This document shows, in pieces, positions 8,602-16,683 of a stretch of DNA of 64,000 bases. The stretch comes from CBFHMJ01 sp965656875. Lineage in GTDB: Bacteria; Pseudomonadota; Gammaproteobacteria; Enterobacterales; Alteromonadaceae. Under the pieces are notes generated by a model, which was given only the letters and a program-made list of their open reading frames with translations, was not told the DNA's origin and searched no databases. Position 1 is the first letter of the stretch; the number at the start of each line of letters is the position of its first letter. Location of the stretch: positions 186,001-250,000 of the forward strand of contig CBFHMJ010000043.1 in assembly GCA_965656875.1 (NCBI GenBank), given 5' to 3'. The position numbers and the translations under genes are program-made.

Positions 8602-9822
8602 ATGCATAAAAGGTACAATAAATACACAAATCAGCACCTCTTCCGCTGTTTTTCTCTCAGTTTTCTGGCGCTGTCCATTACCTCTCAAGCTACAACCAGC
8701 GAAGCACTGAGCTTTACGCCAATTCAACGACTCACACTTCATTACGGCCATGATGCAGCCATGGGTGATTTAGATGGTGACGGCGATATCGATATTGTGG
8801 TTGCCATCAGAAGTACATCCGTTTCCAGCAAAATCCTGTTGAATGACGGTAAAGGCTTTATGCAAGAAAAAAAGTCGGTCGATATACCCGGAGACACTTA
8901 CGCTATAGAACTGTTTGACGCCGACCAGGATAATGATCTCGATATCATTACCGGCAATCTCAATAAACATACTAATCAACTGTGGCTGAATGATGGCGCA
9001 GCAAATTTCACGCTAAGCCCTCAGCATTTCGTTTTCCCTTCAACATTTTCAACAATGGATGTCATTGCAGCGGACTTAAATAATGACAAGTTCTCCGATC
9101 TCATCTTTGCCAATGTCAACGGACCTAACAGCGTCTGGTTTAATCGGGGTCAGGCTCAGTTTGAACCATCAAAACAATCGCTCGGTAACAATGGGTCAAC
9201 CAGTGTAGCAGCCGCTGATCTCGACAACGACGGTGATAAAGATCTGGTATTTGCCAACATCAGTAATATTCAAACGACTGGCCACCATAATCAAATCTGG
9301 CTCAACAGCGGCTCAGGTCGGTTCACTCCGGGTAGAGCTTTTGATGGCTCAGATAGTCGCGGTATTGCCATCGGCGATATGGATGGCGATGGGTTGAAAG
9401 ACTTTGTCATTGCTAACAGTGTTAATCAATACGGCGAAGGTAGCAGCCAGATCTTCCTCAATGCAGAAGACATGAATCTGAAGCGAATCGAACAAGTACT
9501 CGACTCACCTCGCCACTTTGCTTATGACGTTGCTTTGTATGATGTCGATAACGACACCGATCTCGATGTCTATTTATCATTTAGTGGCGCTCGTGGTGAT
9601 GCATTGTTCCTGAACAAAGGTGATGGACTACTGGAAAACAGCGGTCTGAAGCTGGATCACAACACGCTTACATTCAAAACGCTGATCAATGATTTTAATG
9701 GGGATGGGATAGCCGATATCTTTTCAGTGAATGGCTTTAGTCAGAGTGTTATGCGTCTGGGACAGACATCGAATTTACAACATGTTGCGAAGAAAAAACC
9801 AGTGACAGGCTCTCGTCAATAA
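8602..9822 (+). CDS. Secreted VCBS/FG-GAP repeat protein (predicted calcium-binding beta-propeller)
   Basis: About 406 aa with an N-terminal export signal (basic residues, then a hydrophobic stretch ending SQATTSEA). Seven copies of an Asp-rich calcium-loop unit are visible, for example DLDGDGDIDIV, DADQDNDLDII, DLNNDKFSDLI, DLDNDGDKDLV, DMDGDGLKDFV, DVDNDTDLDVY and DFNGDGIADIF, spaced about 50-60 residues. Seven such blades are the usual number for an integrin-alpha-like propeller. Function is probably extracellular binding or scaffolding; no enzymatic domain is seen. The ATG at 8602 has a weak GGTG ribosome site; an in-frame GTG at 8593 is the alternative. Confidence 0.8.
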   Translation: MHKRYNKYTNQHLFRCFSLSFLALSITSQATTSEALSFTPIQRLTLHYGHDAAMGDLDGDGDIDIVVAIRSTSVSSKILLNDGKGFMQEKKSVDIPGDTYAIELFDADQDNDLDIITGNLNKHTNQLWLNDGAANFTLSPQHFVFPSTFSTMDVIAADLNNDKFSDLIFANVNGPNSVWFNRGQAQFEPSKQSLGNNGSTSVAAADLDNDGDKDLVFANISNIQTTGHHNQIWLNSGSGRFTPGRAFDGSDSRGIAIGDMDGDGLKDFVIANSVNQYGEGSSQIFLNAEDMNLKRIEQVLDSPRHFAYDVALYDVDNDTDLDVYLSFSGARGDALFLNKGDGLLENSGLKLDHNTLTFKTLINDFNGDGIADIFSVNGFSQSVMRLGQTSNLQHVAKKKPVTGSRQ

Positions 9823-9832
9823 GTGACTCAAT

Positions 9833-9869
9833 AAAAAAACGGCGGACCACTCAAATGAGTAGTACCGCC
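9833..9869 (-). terminator. Terminator of the TonB2 operon
   Basis: Imperfect stem GGCGGACCACTC / GAGTAGTACCGCC around AAAT (9841-9869) with seven A on the plus strand at 9833-9839, which read as a U tract on the minus strand. It sits downstream of the TPR gene that ends the operon. Confidence 0.75.
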
Positions 9870-9931
9870 ATTCCTATCAAGGGTTCTGTTCAGACATCGT
9901 TAACTGACATTAACTATGTCGTTATCATCCG

Positions 9932-11230
9932 TTAAAGACGCGCTTCACGCTCTTTTGAACGTTGTACATAAGCAATCCACTGAGTAGCCATTTTCTTGCT
10001 TTGTTTTACGTCCTGCGCTTTAACAAATGATGAAATTGAATGATCAAACGACTTTTGATTGAAGTAAGACATACCTAAGACTAACCAGGCATTTCCTTCG
10101 TTATTCAACTCACCTTTATCCAGTGCTTTTTTGGTGTAGCTGATCGCTTGATCGTATTTATCCATGTTCAGGTAAATTTCACCCAAACGCTGTTCAAAGT
10201 TTCCACTGTCAGACACTTCAGCCGCAGCAACTAAAACTGGAATAGCTTTATCTTCTTCTTTAGCAATACTCCATGCCTGAGCAAGGAACTCTAAAGTTTT
10301 AACATCTTTTTCCAGTACGCCGTCAGCCAACGCTTTTTCTAGCAATTCGGCAGCTTTAGCCGGAGAGCCACTGAAGAAATAAAGCTGAGCCAATGAACGA
10401 AGGTCTTTACCTTTCTTCACGAAGCCTTGCTGATAAGCGGCTTCCATAATCGCTAATTGCTTTTCTTCTTCTTCGATTTCACCGTACATGCCCGCTAACT
10501 GTACCCAGTACTCAGGTTTGTTGTAGAGCTTAACCAGCTTTTCGATGACTTTTGTTACTTCTTTCGGCTGACCTAACTCGTAATAAACAGCACGTTGTAG
10601 TGTTAACCAGCCTTCTTTCGGTGTACCGCCAGTTGCTTCTGTGATTTCAATCACTTTGTTGATTGACGGTAACGCCATGTCATATTTTTTAGCGCTGTAG
10701 TAAGCCTGTGCTTGTAGCAAATGGCCTTTAGGTGGCATACCACCTTCGACAAACTCTGCCCAACGATCAACATAAGTAATCGTTTCGTCGAATTTACCCA
10801 GTGATAAGTAAAGCTGCGCGATACTTAACAGGGTATTTTTTTCCATTGATTCTGGAATGCTTTCTTCATTGACCAGCTTAACGAAGAACTCTACGGCTTT
10901 TGCGTAGTCTTCTTGCTTGTAATAAACGAATGCAAATGCATTCCAAAGCATTGCTGTTTCATAACTGTTCATCGAATGCTTTTTGCTCTCGATGTTTTCA
11001 AGTTCAGCAATACCTTCAGCAACCTTCCCTTCTTCAACCATTTTTTGTGCGCGGGATAATTGCGTATAAACTTTGTCACGTAACGCCGGAACACGACGTG
11101 TTTTGTGTTTAACTTTTTTCGTTGCAGTTTGTTCTTGTTCGGCGGCTACCGCTTCTGACATCACTACTGGCTGTACCACGCCCGCAGAAAAAGCAATAAC
11201 CAGTGCTAACATTGATTTTTTGAAATTCAT
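9932..11230 (-). CDS. Periplasmic tetratricopeptide-repeat protein of the TonB2 operon
   Basis: 432 aa with a Sec signal peptide (about 1-29, ending AVAAEQ) and a basic linker (TKKVKHKTRRV), then TPR-like helical pairs through the rest of the protein, such as AFVYYKQEDYAKAVEFFVKL, YLSLGKFDETITYVDRWAEF, YLNMDKYDQAISYTKKALDKG and GMSYFNQKSFDHSISSFVKA. It is the last gene of the operon, 122 bases after tonB. In Vibrio the equivalent position in the tonB2 cluster holds a TPR protein that stays with this system, which supports a role in TonB2 assembly or in contact with receptors. The exact task is unknown. Confidence 0.85.
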   Translation of the reverse strand: MNFKKSMLALVIAFSAGVVQPVVMSEAVAAEQEQTATKKVKHKTRRVPALRDKVYTQLSRAQKMVEEGKVAEGIAELENIESKKHSMNSYETAMLWNAFAFVYYKQEDYAKAVEFFVKLVNEESIPESMEKNTLLSIAQLYLSLGKFDETITYVDRWAEFVEGGMPPKGHLLQAQAYYSAKKYDMALPSINKVIEITEATGGTPKEGWLTLQRAVYYELGQPKEVTKVIEKLVKLYNKPEYWVQLAGMYGEIEEEEKQLAIMEAAYQQGFVKKGKDLRSLAQLYFFSGSPAKAAELLEKALADGVLEKDVKTLEFLAQAWSIAKEEDKAIPVLVAAAEVSDSGNFEQRLGEIYLNMDKYDQAISYTKKALDKGELNNEGNAWLVLGMSYFNQKSFDHSISSFVKAQDVKQSKKMATQWIAYVQRSKEREARL

Positions 11231-11352
11231 TACAGAACCTCTATACCCTTGATAATTAATGTTGGCGGGAAGTTTCCCAAACCGTTTAGCCTGTAAACGT
11301 CTGAATGCAGTAACACAACTATTGGTACGTGTATTACTGCTTCAATACGCTA

Positions 11353-11964
11353 TTAACCAGCCAGCTTGAATGTAACCTTGTTGGTTACACCGTGAACGTC
11401 AACAGGCTCGCCGTTCACCATGCGTGGCTTATATTTGTATTTAAGAACTGCATCCAGTGCAGAGCGGTTAAACAAATCCGCTGGCTGAGCATCCAGAACT
11501 TTCGGACCTTTAACCGTGCCGAGTTTCGTTACCGTAAACTCAACAATTACCCATCCCTCGATACCACGAGATAACGCTCTACGTGGATAGACAGCATCAA
11601 CACGCATAATTGGCATGTAATCGCCGTCGCCTGAATCCAGTGCCAGACCACCTTCCAACGCAACGTCCGTTGAAACATCAGCAGAGAAATCAAAACCCGC
11701 ATCACCTGCGTCAGGTGACTGAGACGTCATCTGAGGTTGCTCCATTGGTGGAGGCGGCTCTTCCGGCTTTGGTGGCTTTTTCGGTTTACGTTCTTTCTTT
11801 TTGACGGTTTCTTCTTTCTTCAAACGGACAAAATCAAGAACGGCACCTTTGGTCGGTTCGGCTTCTACGCCGCTGCCAGCTTTAATCAGGGACTGCATCA
11901 GATAGAACAGTCCCAGCGTAATGCCCGCAGAAATAACCAACGCTAAAAGAAGTCGTTGAATCAT
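11353..11964 (-). CDS. tonB2: TonB2-type energy transducer
   Basis: 203 aa; transmits proton-motive force from the ExbB/ExbD complex to outer-membrane receptors. One N-terminal transmembrane anchor (about 5-27), a Lys/Pro/Glu-rich periplasmic spacer (about 50-78, KKKERKPKKPPKPEEPPPP), then the TonB C-terminal domain with YPRRALSRGIEGWVIVEFTV, the Asp/Ala-rich turn and the closing YKYKPRMVNGEPV. The spacer is short, as in TonB2 rather than TonB1 proteins. The start codon overlaps the exbD stop as TAATG, so translation is coupled. Confidence 0.93.
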   Translation of the reverse strand: MIQRLLLALVISAGITLGLFYLMQSLIKAGSGVEAEPTKGAVLDFVRLKKEETVKKKERKPKKPPKPEEPPPPMEQPQMTSQSPDAGDAGFDFSADVSTDVALEGGLALDSGDGDYMPIMRVDAVYPRRALSRGIEGWVIVEFTVTKLGTVKGPKVLDAQPADLFNRSALDAVLKYKYKPRMVNGEPVDVHGVTNKVTFKLAG

Positions 11965-12371
11965 TAGTTGTCGTCCGCTGCAATAGAAACGTCGTAGATA
12001 CCGGCTGCACGCGAGGCATCCATTACTTTGATAAGAACTTCAGTGGTTGCTTTCTTATCAGCCTGAATTACTACAGTACCCTGTGGGTTTTCAGCATAAA
12101 GACGTTCGATATTGGCCTGAACTGCACGTACATCAACACGACGTTTGTTAATCCAGACTTCACCTTTGTCGCTAATAGCCACAAGGATGTTTGCGCGGTC
12201 TTTCTTCACAGCAGTTGCTGCTTCAGGACGGTTCACATCGATACCTGCCTCTTTTACGAATGACGCAGTAACGATGAAGAAAATAAGCATGATGAACACG
12301 ACGTCCAGCATAGGTGTCAAATCGATATTTGACTCTTCTTCTTCAATCAGATTTGTAAAATGCTGCTTCAT
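11964..12371 (-). CDS. exbD2: ExbD-family biopolymer transport protein
   Basis: 135 aa, one transmembrane helix (about 22-42) followed by a periplasmic domain. The helix segment IDLTPMLDVVFIMLIFFIVTA contains the conserved Asp that takes part in proton translocation in ExbD/TolR proteins. It partners with the ExbB proteins encoded just upstream and with TonB, whose start overlaps this stop codon by one base. Size and order match exbD2 of Vibrio. Confidence 0.95.
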   Translation of the reverse strand: MKQHFTNLIEEEESNIDLTPMLDVVFIMLIFFIVTASFVKEAGIDVNRPEAATAVKKDRANILVAISDKGEVWINKRRVDVRAVQANIERLYAENPQGTVVIQADKKATTEVLIKVMDASRAAGIYDVSIAADDN

Positions 12372-12411
12372 AACTATCTCTCAAACTAAATTCTTTACCT
12401 GGACGATGTGC

Positions 12412-12936
12412 TTAGTGATCCAACACCAACGCCTGCTCGATTCTGACTCGCTCACGTCTTGATTTACGACCAAGCCATGTTGAAGCGAATACACCAGACA
12501 GTGCGCCAACCATTCCCGCTAATGTCGGGATAGTTGCTTTGGATACACCAGACGCCATTGAACGCGCGTTACCACTTCCTGAAATCGCCATTACATCAAA
12601 TACTTCAATCATGCCGGTTACTGTGCCCATCAAACCCAGTAGCGGACACAGCGCTACCAACGCGCCGATAACCGGCAACGTTGAATTAAGCGGAATAGAA
12701 ATACGTGAAATCATTGCCTGGCGGATTTGCTCGGCGTTCCATGACGACTTATCGCTGCGACTTTTCCAGTTAGAAATAGTGTCTTTCATCAGTTTCTTGT
12801 GCGCGAAATTGACATACATAATGCGCTCCAGAATCAGTAGCCACATCACAAGGATTAAGCCACCGATGTACTGCAACACAATGCCGCCCGTTTCTACGAA
12901 CTCGTAAATGGCATCGATAAATTCAAACAGGAACAT
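12412..12936 (-). CDS. exbB2: ExbB/MotA/TolQ-family proton channel subunit
   Basis: 174 aa inner-membrane protein with three hydrophobic helices (about 18-38, 85-110 and 125-150). The second and third helices carry the family pattern (LLGLMGTVTGMIEVF, then ATIPTLAGMVGALSGVFAST). It would form the ExbB-ExbD motor with the neighbouring ExbD. It follows ttpC by 11 bases and precedes exbD by 40 bases in the same operon. The short form is typical of ExbB2 of TonB2-type systems. Confidence 0.93.
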   Translation of the reverse strand: MFLFEFIDAIYEFVETGGIVLQYIGGLILVMWLLILERIMYVNFAHKKLMKDTISNWKSRSDKSSWNAEQIRQAMISRISIPLNSTLPVIGALVALCPLLGLMGTVTGMIEVFDVMAISGSGNARSMASGVSKATIPTLAGMVGALSGVFASTWLGRKSRRERVRIEQALVLDH

Positions 12937-12947
12937 TCGTCTCGTCC

Positions 12948-14321
12948 TTATGCTGCCTGGCTTTCAGAACGCTCAGCAACAATGCCTGAAGCCTGTTCCT
13001 GAAGGACGTATACGACATTCTTGTAACGCGTATTAAGCATCGCGTAGATAAGTGTTGTAGGGATTGCTACCACAAGACCAAGAACTGTCGTTACAAGTGC
13101 AGTTGAAATACCACCAGCCATTAGTTTCGGGTCACCAGTACCAAACAGCGTAATCATCTGGAAGGTGTTGATCATACCGGTTACCGTACCTAGCAGACCC
13201 ATAAGAGGTGCTACAACAGAAATGATTTTAATGAAGGTCAGGCCGCTACCAAGTTTTGGTACTTCGCGAAGAATAGCCTCAGATAATTTAAGCTCAAGCG
13301 TTTCAGTATCAACCTGTGGATACTTGTCTTTAACCATCAGAATACGACCAAGAGGGTTGTCGTTAGACGGCGTGTTTGATTTAAGCTGACGGTTAACTTT
13401 ACCACCAACAATTGTTAGGGCGATTGCACGATAAAGTGCGATAAGAAGACCAACTGCACCAACGGCCAGAATGATATATCCAACAGTTCCACCTTGATCA
13501 ACACGCTCACGCAGATTAGGTGCCTGAACTAATAATCCAAGGATTGAACCACCTGTCGGGTCGATACCGAACGTAGCCATACCAGACGTTGTTTGTTGAA
13601 CAGCCGTTGCTGTTGCTAATAAACGATCACTTGGCTGACGAAGTAGTTCAGCCACTGAACCAGTTGTTGTGCTGTAATCAAGGTATTTACCATCAGATAC
13701 CAGGTTGAATGCACCGACACGAACAACTTCTTTATTAACTTTGTCGCCACCAGCAACGATAACGTCACGGTTGAAACGAGCCACTTTACCCTGTTCAGTC
13801 ATTTCACGTTGCAGTTCAAACCATACTTTTTCGATATCTTCGATAGAAGCAAGTTTTGACGATGAACCCATATCAATGGCTAACTGCTCAAGGAACGCTT
13901 CACGCCCAGGAATTTGAGCTGAAACAACTGAGGTAGCAAATTTGCTTTTTGTGTCACCAGCGACTTGCTGAAGAACACCGAATAACTCTTTAAGTGAACC
14001 AAGACGCTTGTTCAGTGTGTCGCCCAGGTTAGCCAGTTTTACTTCGTTTTCTTCGAAGTTAGTCTCAAGACGATCAGAGCGAGCAATCTCACCATCACGA
14101 GTACGGAATGCGGCGTTAAGTAGCGCTTCCTGTTCACTCTTACGTGACATGAATTCCTGTTCACGCTGACGATTCTCTTCAGACTGTTGAATTTGTCCTT
14201 TTTCCAGTTGCTTTAACAGAGAGTCCAGGTCTACCGGCTCTGCTGCATGAACTGTCGGTAATACTGCGCTTGCGCTAATAATCGCTGCGGCAGTCAATGC
14301 TTTTTTAAAGAATGCTTTCAT
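12948..14321 (-). CDS. ttpC: TtpC-type MotA/TolQ/ExbB protein with periplasmic coiled-coil N-terminus
   Basis: 457 aa. A cleavable signal (about 1-26) leads into a long periplasmic region predicted as coiled coil (about 30-110, Glu/Gln/Arg-rich), then three membrane helices. The C-terminal ExbB-like core shows APLMGLLGTVTGMINTFQMI and ALVTTVLGLVVAIPTTLIYAML. This fused layout is that of TtpC, the fourth component required by TonB2 but not TonB1 in Vibrio (established for that genus). Spacing of 18 bases after the DUF3450 gene and 11 bases before exbB2 indicates one transcript. Function here is inferred from family and gene order. Confidence 0.92.
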   Translation of the reverse strand: MKAFFKKALTAAAIISASAVLPTVHAAEPVDLDSLLKQLEKGQIQQSEENRQREQEFMSRKSEQEALLNAAFRTRDGEIARSDRLETNFEENEVKLANLGDTLNKRLGSLKELFGVLQQVAGDTKSKFATSVVSAQIPGREAFLEQLAIDMGSSSKLASIEDIEKVWFELQREMTEQGKVARFNRDVIVAGGDKVNKEVVRVGAFNLVSDGKYLDYSTTTGSVAELLRQPSDRLLATATAVQQTTSGMATFGIDPTGGSILGLLVQAPNLRERVDQGGTVGYIILAVGAVGLLIALYRAIALTIVGGKVNRQLKSNTPSNDNPLGRILMVKDKYPQVDTETLELKLSEAILREVPKLGSGLTFIKIISVVAPLMGLLGTVTGMINTFQMITLFGTGDPKLMAGGISTALVTTVLGLVVAIPTTLIYAMLNTRYKNVVYVLQEQASGIVAERSESQAA

Positions 14322-14339
14322 GGTTATCCTCGACGACGA

Positions 14340-15104
14340 TTATTCTGCGGCTTTAACAGGTAGAACCAACATGTCAGGTGCAAGCTGCTTACGCGCCATT
14401 CTCAGACCTTTGGTAATTTGGATACGGTGTTCAGCAGATAACTCAGTCCAGTTTTTCGCTTTGTTATCCCATGAACCAGATTCAGAACCGTCACGAGTTT
14501 GGAAGATTAGGGCAACACGGCCAATGCGAAGGAAATCCACATCACGTTCTTTGCCTTTAACAGATAAGATGCCAGAGTAGGCTTCGATGGTGCGACCGTA
14601 ATCCACTTCAACCTGATACGCTTCAAGGATACGGCGGAATTTTTCAGATACTTCAACGTCTGCACGATCCATCATCTCTTTAAGTGAAGTGATGCGTTTA
14701 GCACGTTCTTCTGCAAGGAAAGGAACGTCAAGTGCAACAAACTTTTCCAGACCTTCAATCATACGAAGCATTAAAGGTGTAATCTGACGTTCAATAACTG
14801 AAACCTGGTCGATAGATTCGTTCAGCTGCTTCATTTCAGCAATTTGGTTATCAAGCTGTTTTTGAAGTTGATTGTTGTAAACTTTCAAACCATCAATTTC
14901 TTTATTAACAGATTTGAACTTCTGAACTTTTGACAAGATTTGATCGTTGATTTTGTCAATTTTCTTCTGCGATGAAGCTGCAGAATCATTAATTTGCTTA
15001 CCTGCGTCAACGACAGGGTCAAGAGTATCGGTAGTTGCTGCGTTAACCGCTGTAGCAAGTACCATCCCAGCCATTACAGCTGTTAATTTCGCACCAAATT
15101 TCAT
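14340..15104 (-). CDS. DUF3450 periplasmic coiled-coil protein, first gene of the TonB2 operon
   Basis: 254 aa with a Sec signal (about 1-22, cleaved near VNAATTD), then a helix-rich, coiled-coil segment (about 35-95: repeated Lys/Gln/Ile heptads such as INDQILSKVQKFKSVNKEID) and an alpha/beta C-terminal part. The DUF3450 family nearly always precedes ttpC-exbB-exbD-tonB in marine gammaproteobacteria, so a structural role in the TonB2 machine is likely but unproven. It leads the operon; the promoter region upstream holds an array of PhoB-like half-sites. Confidence 0.88.
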   Translation of the reverse strand: MKFGAKLTAVMAGMVLATAVNAATTDTLDPVVDAGKQINDSAASSQKKIDKINDQILSKVQKFKSVNKEIDGLKVYNNQLQKQLDNQIAEMKQLNESIDQVSVIERQITPLMLRMIEGLEKFVALDVPFLAEERAKRITSLKEMMDRADVEVSEKFRRILEAYQVEVDYGRTIEAYSGILSVKGKERDVDFLRIGRVALIFQTRDGSESGSWDNKAKNWTELSAEHRIQITKGLRMARKQLAPDMLVLPVKAAE

Positions 15105-15466
15105 TCTTTTACCTAAAGAGTAAACACCGGAAAAAATTCGCAGGTATTTTGAGTCTCAGAGGTGATCGTTTTATGACTGAAATATGACAGTTTTATTTCA
15201 GGCGTAGATTTTTTAGGCCAGAAAGATTGATATAAAACGATATTTATCAACAGGTTAGAAAAGAAAGGTCAGAAGAGGCGCTAACAGCGTTATATGACAA
15301 TGATGTCATATTTCTAAGAAATATAAGCTATCAGGTCAACATTACATTTTGATTTCATTTTACTGACAATTAACTTACAACGAAGAGGTATTAACTGGCG
15401 CAGAACAAGCTAACGCCAGTGGTTCATCATTACACGAGCCAGAACAGTAAACCTCTTTAACGAATA
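15105..15466. other. Non-coding region between the TonB2 operon and the binding-protein gene
   Basis: 362 bases without a credible gene. It holds the PhoB-like array (15162-15201), a palindrome TATGACAATGATGTCATA (15293-15310) and nested inverted repeats: an outer pair AAGAGGT/ACCTCTT (15383-15389 and 15451-15457) around an inner pair ACTGGCG/CGCCAGT (15394-15400 and 15414-15420). The inner hairpin lies just past the binding-protein stop and may end that transcript, though no U tract follows. Confidence 0.5.
15162..15201 (-). promoter_or_regulatory. Candidate PhoB (Pho box) array before the TonB2 operon
   Basis: On the minus strand four seven-base elements follow each other with exactly four A/T bases between them: CTGAAAT, CTGTCAT, CAGTCAT and CGATCAC. 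The central pair gives CTGTCATATTTCAGTCAT (15190 down to 15173), one mismatch in fourteen half-site positions from two CTGTCAT repeats. The E. coli Pho box is a pair of such repeats at 11-nt spacing. The central pair ends 68 bases before the DUF3450 start. The match is seen in the sequence; PhoB control is inference. Confidence 0.6.
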
Positions 15467-16195
15467 TTAATCGAGATACTTCGCCAGAATCGCTTTTACA
15501 TCAACTTTCGTCAGCCCCTGGTTGTAGATGGCACGCCATTTTTTACCCTGCTCATCATTCCTGAACGCTATAAACAACTTTTTGTTTTGCAACAATTGCT
15601 GATTAAACTCAACGCGGGATGCCGCACTTTTCAAACTTTTGTCTGTGGCTAGTAAATACTTCAAGACATACTTATCTATAACGGCGGCATCAATTCGACC
15701 ACCGGCCACCTTTCTTACATTGATTGAATCAGAGGGAGTCGCTTCAGCTTTAATCTGACCACTGGCAATTTTGGCGTCTAATTCTTCCGTATTTACATAA
15801 TCCTGAACGACACCAATCTTCTTCCCTTTTAAATCATCTACCGATGAAAATACCACAGGCTTTGCTTTATTTTGCACCAGACCCAGTGGACCCTGACCCA
15901 TTTCATCAGAAAAAACGAACTCTTCCGTCTCATATGAATACTCGGGGAAATAACCGCTATATTTCGACCCTGATGTTGAAGCCATTTTGACCGCTCTTGA
16001 CCAGGGAAAGAAATCAACAATTAATGTATGACCCTCTGCCGCAAAAGCAGCTTTAGCCACAGCGACGGCGGCACCTTGCTCGTCAAGTGACTTATCGGCA
16101 TATGGCGGCCAGGATAATGAAGTGAGATATACAGTATCGGCTCGAACCGATAAGGAAAAAACGAACAACAAAGCAACAACACTAAACCAACGCAT
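15467..16195 (-). CDS. Periplasmic substrate-binding protein, solute-binding family 3 (SBP_bac_3)
   Basis: 242 aa with a signal peptide (about 1-19, ending SVRADTVY). The mature protein begins TVYLTSLSWPPYADKSLDEQG, the usual first strand and ligand loop of family-3 binding proteins, and later has the hinge segment GKKIGVVQDYVNTEEL. No permease or ATPase is beside it, so it may serve a distant ABC transporter, act in sensing, or be an orphan of the type common in marine gammaproteobacteria. Ligand class (amino acid or other small molecule) is unknown. A PhoB-like box lies upstream on its strand (16366-16383). Confidence 0.85.
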   Translation of the reverse strand: MRWFSVVALLFVFSLSVRADTVYLTSLSWPPYADKSLDEQGAAVAVAKAAFAAEGHTLIVDFFPWSRAVKMASTSGSKYSGYFPEYSYETEEFVFSDEMGQGPLGLVQNKAKPVVFSSVDDLKGKKIGVVQDYVNTEELDAKIASGQIKAEATPSDSINVRKVAGGRIDAAVIDKYVLKYLLATDKSLKSAASRVEFNQQLLQNKKLFIAFRNDEQGKKWRAIYNQGLTKVDVKAILAKYLD

Positions 16196-16365
16196 TTATC
16201 CATCCTCTTTTCAGACATTTCCTTATTAATATAGTCAGAGATACTATTTCTGCCCGCTTATATAGAATTACTACACGACACAACCTGAATTCTTGTATAA
16301 ACACGCGACAGCTGTTGCGAATTCCATCTGCAAAGATCAACACGCTCTAATACATTCACAAACAG

Positions 16366-16383
16366 ATGTCAGAAATATGACAA
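16366..16383 (-). promoter_or_regulatory. Candidate Pho box upstream of the family-3 binding protein
   Basis: Minus-strand sequence TTGTCATATTTCTGACAT: two half-sites, each one mismatch from CTGTCAT, at 11-nt spacing with an A/T linker. It lies 170 bases before the binding-protein start, which is rather far for a core promoter element. Confidence 0.4.
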
Positions 16384-16551
16384 AACGCCCTTAAAAACGA
16401 ACATTTTTCGAACACTAAAAATCAGAAACTTTCCCTGTTTTAACGCCGTTTTCGTACTGAAAACAGGTTTTTTATTCTATTTTTGTTAATTTTTAATTTA
16501 TATATCTTTAATTTTTAGTCTGGCGTTGAATAAAGCAATTTAATTTTGTTT

Positions 16552-16569
16552 CTGTCAATTTAGTGTAAC
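16552..16569 (+). promoter_or_regulatory. Candidate Pho box upstream of the duplicated lipoprotein gene
   Basis: Plus-strand CTGTCAATTTAGTGTAAC fits the pattern CTGTCAT-4-CTGTMAC with one mismatch in each half and an A/T linker. It is 114 bases before the ATG and oriented toward the lipoprotein-receptor genes. Confidence 0.5.
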
Positions 16570-16683
16570 AAAACCGCCGTAACCTACCTGGCAATTCGAA
16601 TACGCTGAACTACATGGCGTGTAAAAAAAGATTCAAATAACACACATTTTGGAATCAATCCTGAGATTGTTACGGAGATAACC

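Larger units (their letters stand above)
16196..16683. other. Divergent promoter region of the binding protein and the duplicated lipoprotein
   Basis: 488 AT-rich bases with no credible gene. Contains two PhoB-like boxes in opposite orientation (16366-16383 minus, 16552-16569 plus). The lipoprotein start at 16684 is preceded by ACGGAGATAACC, a good ribosome site. Confidence 0.6.

Noticed and set aside
15293..15310. Palindrome as a further Pho box
   Set aside because: Half-sites face each other instead of repeating at 11-nt spacing, so it does not fit a PhoB site; kept only as an unexplained palindrome.
15105..16683. Fur box, expected for a TonB system
   Set aside because: No stretch close to the GATAATGATAATCATTATC consensus was seen in either promoter region.
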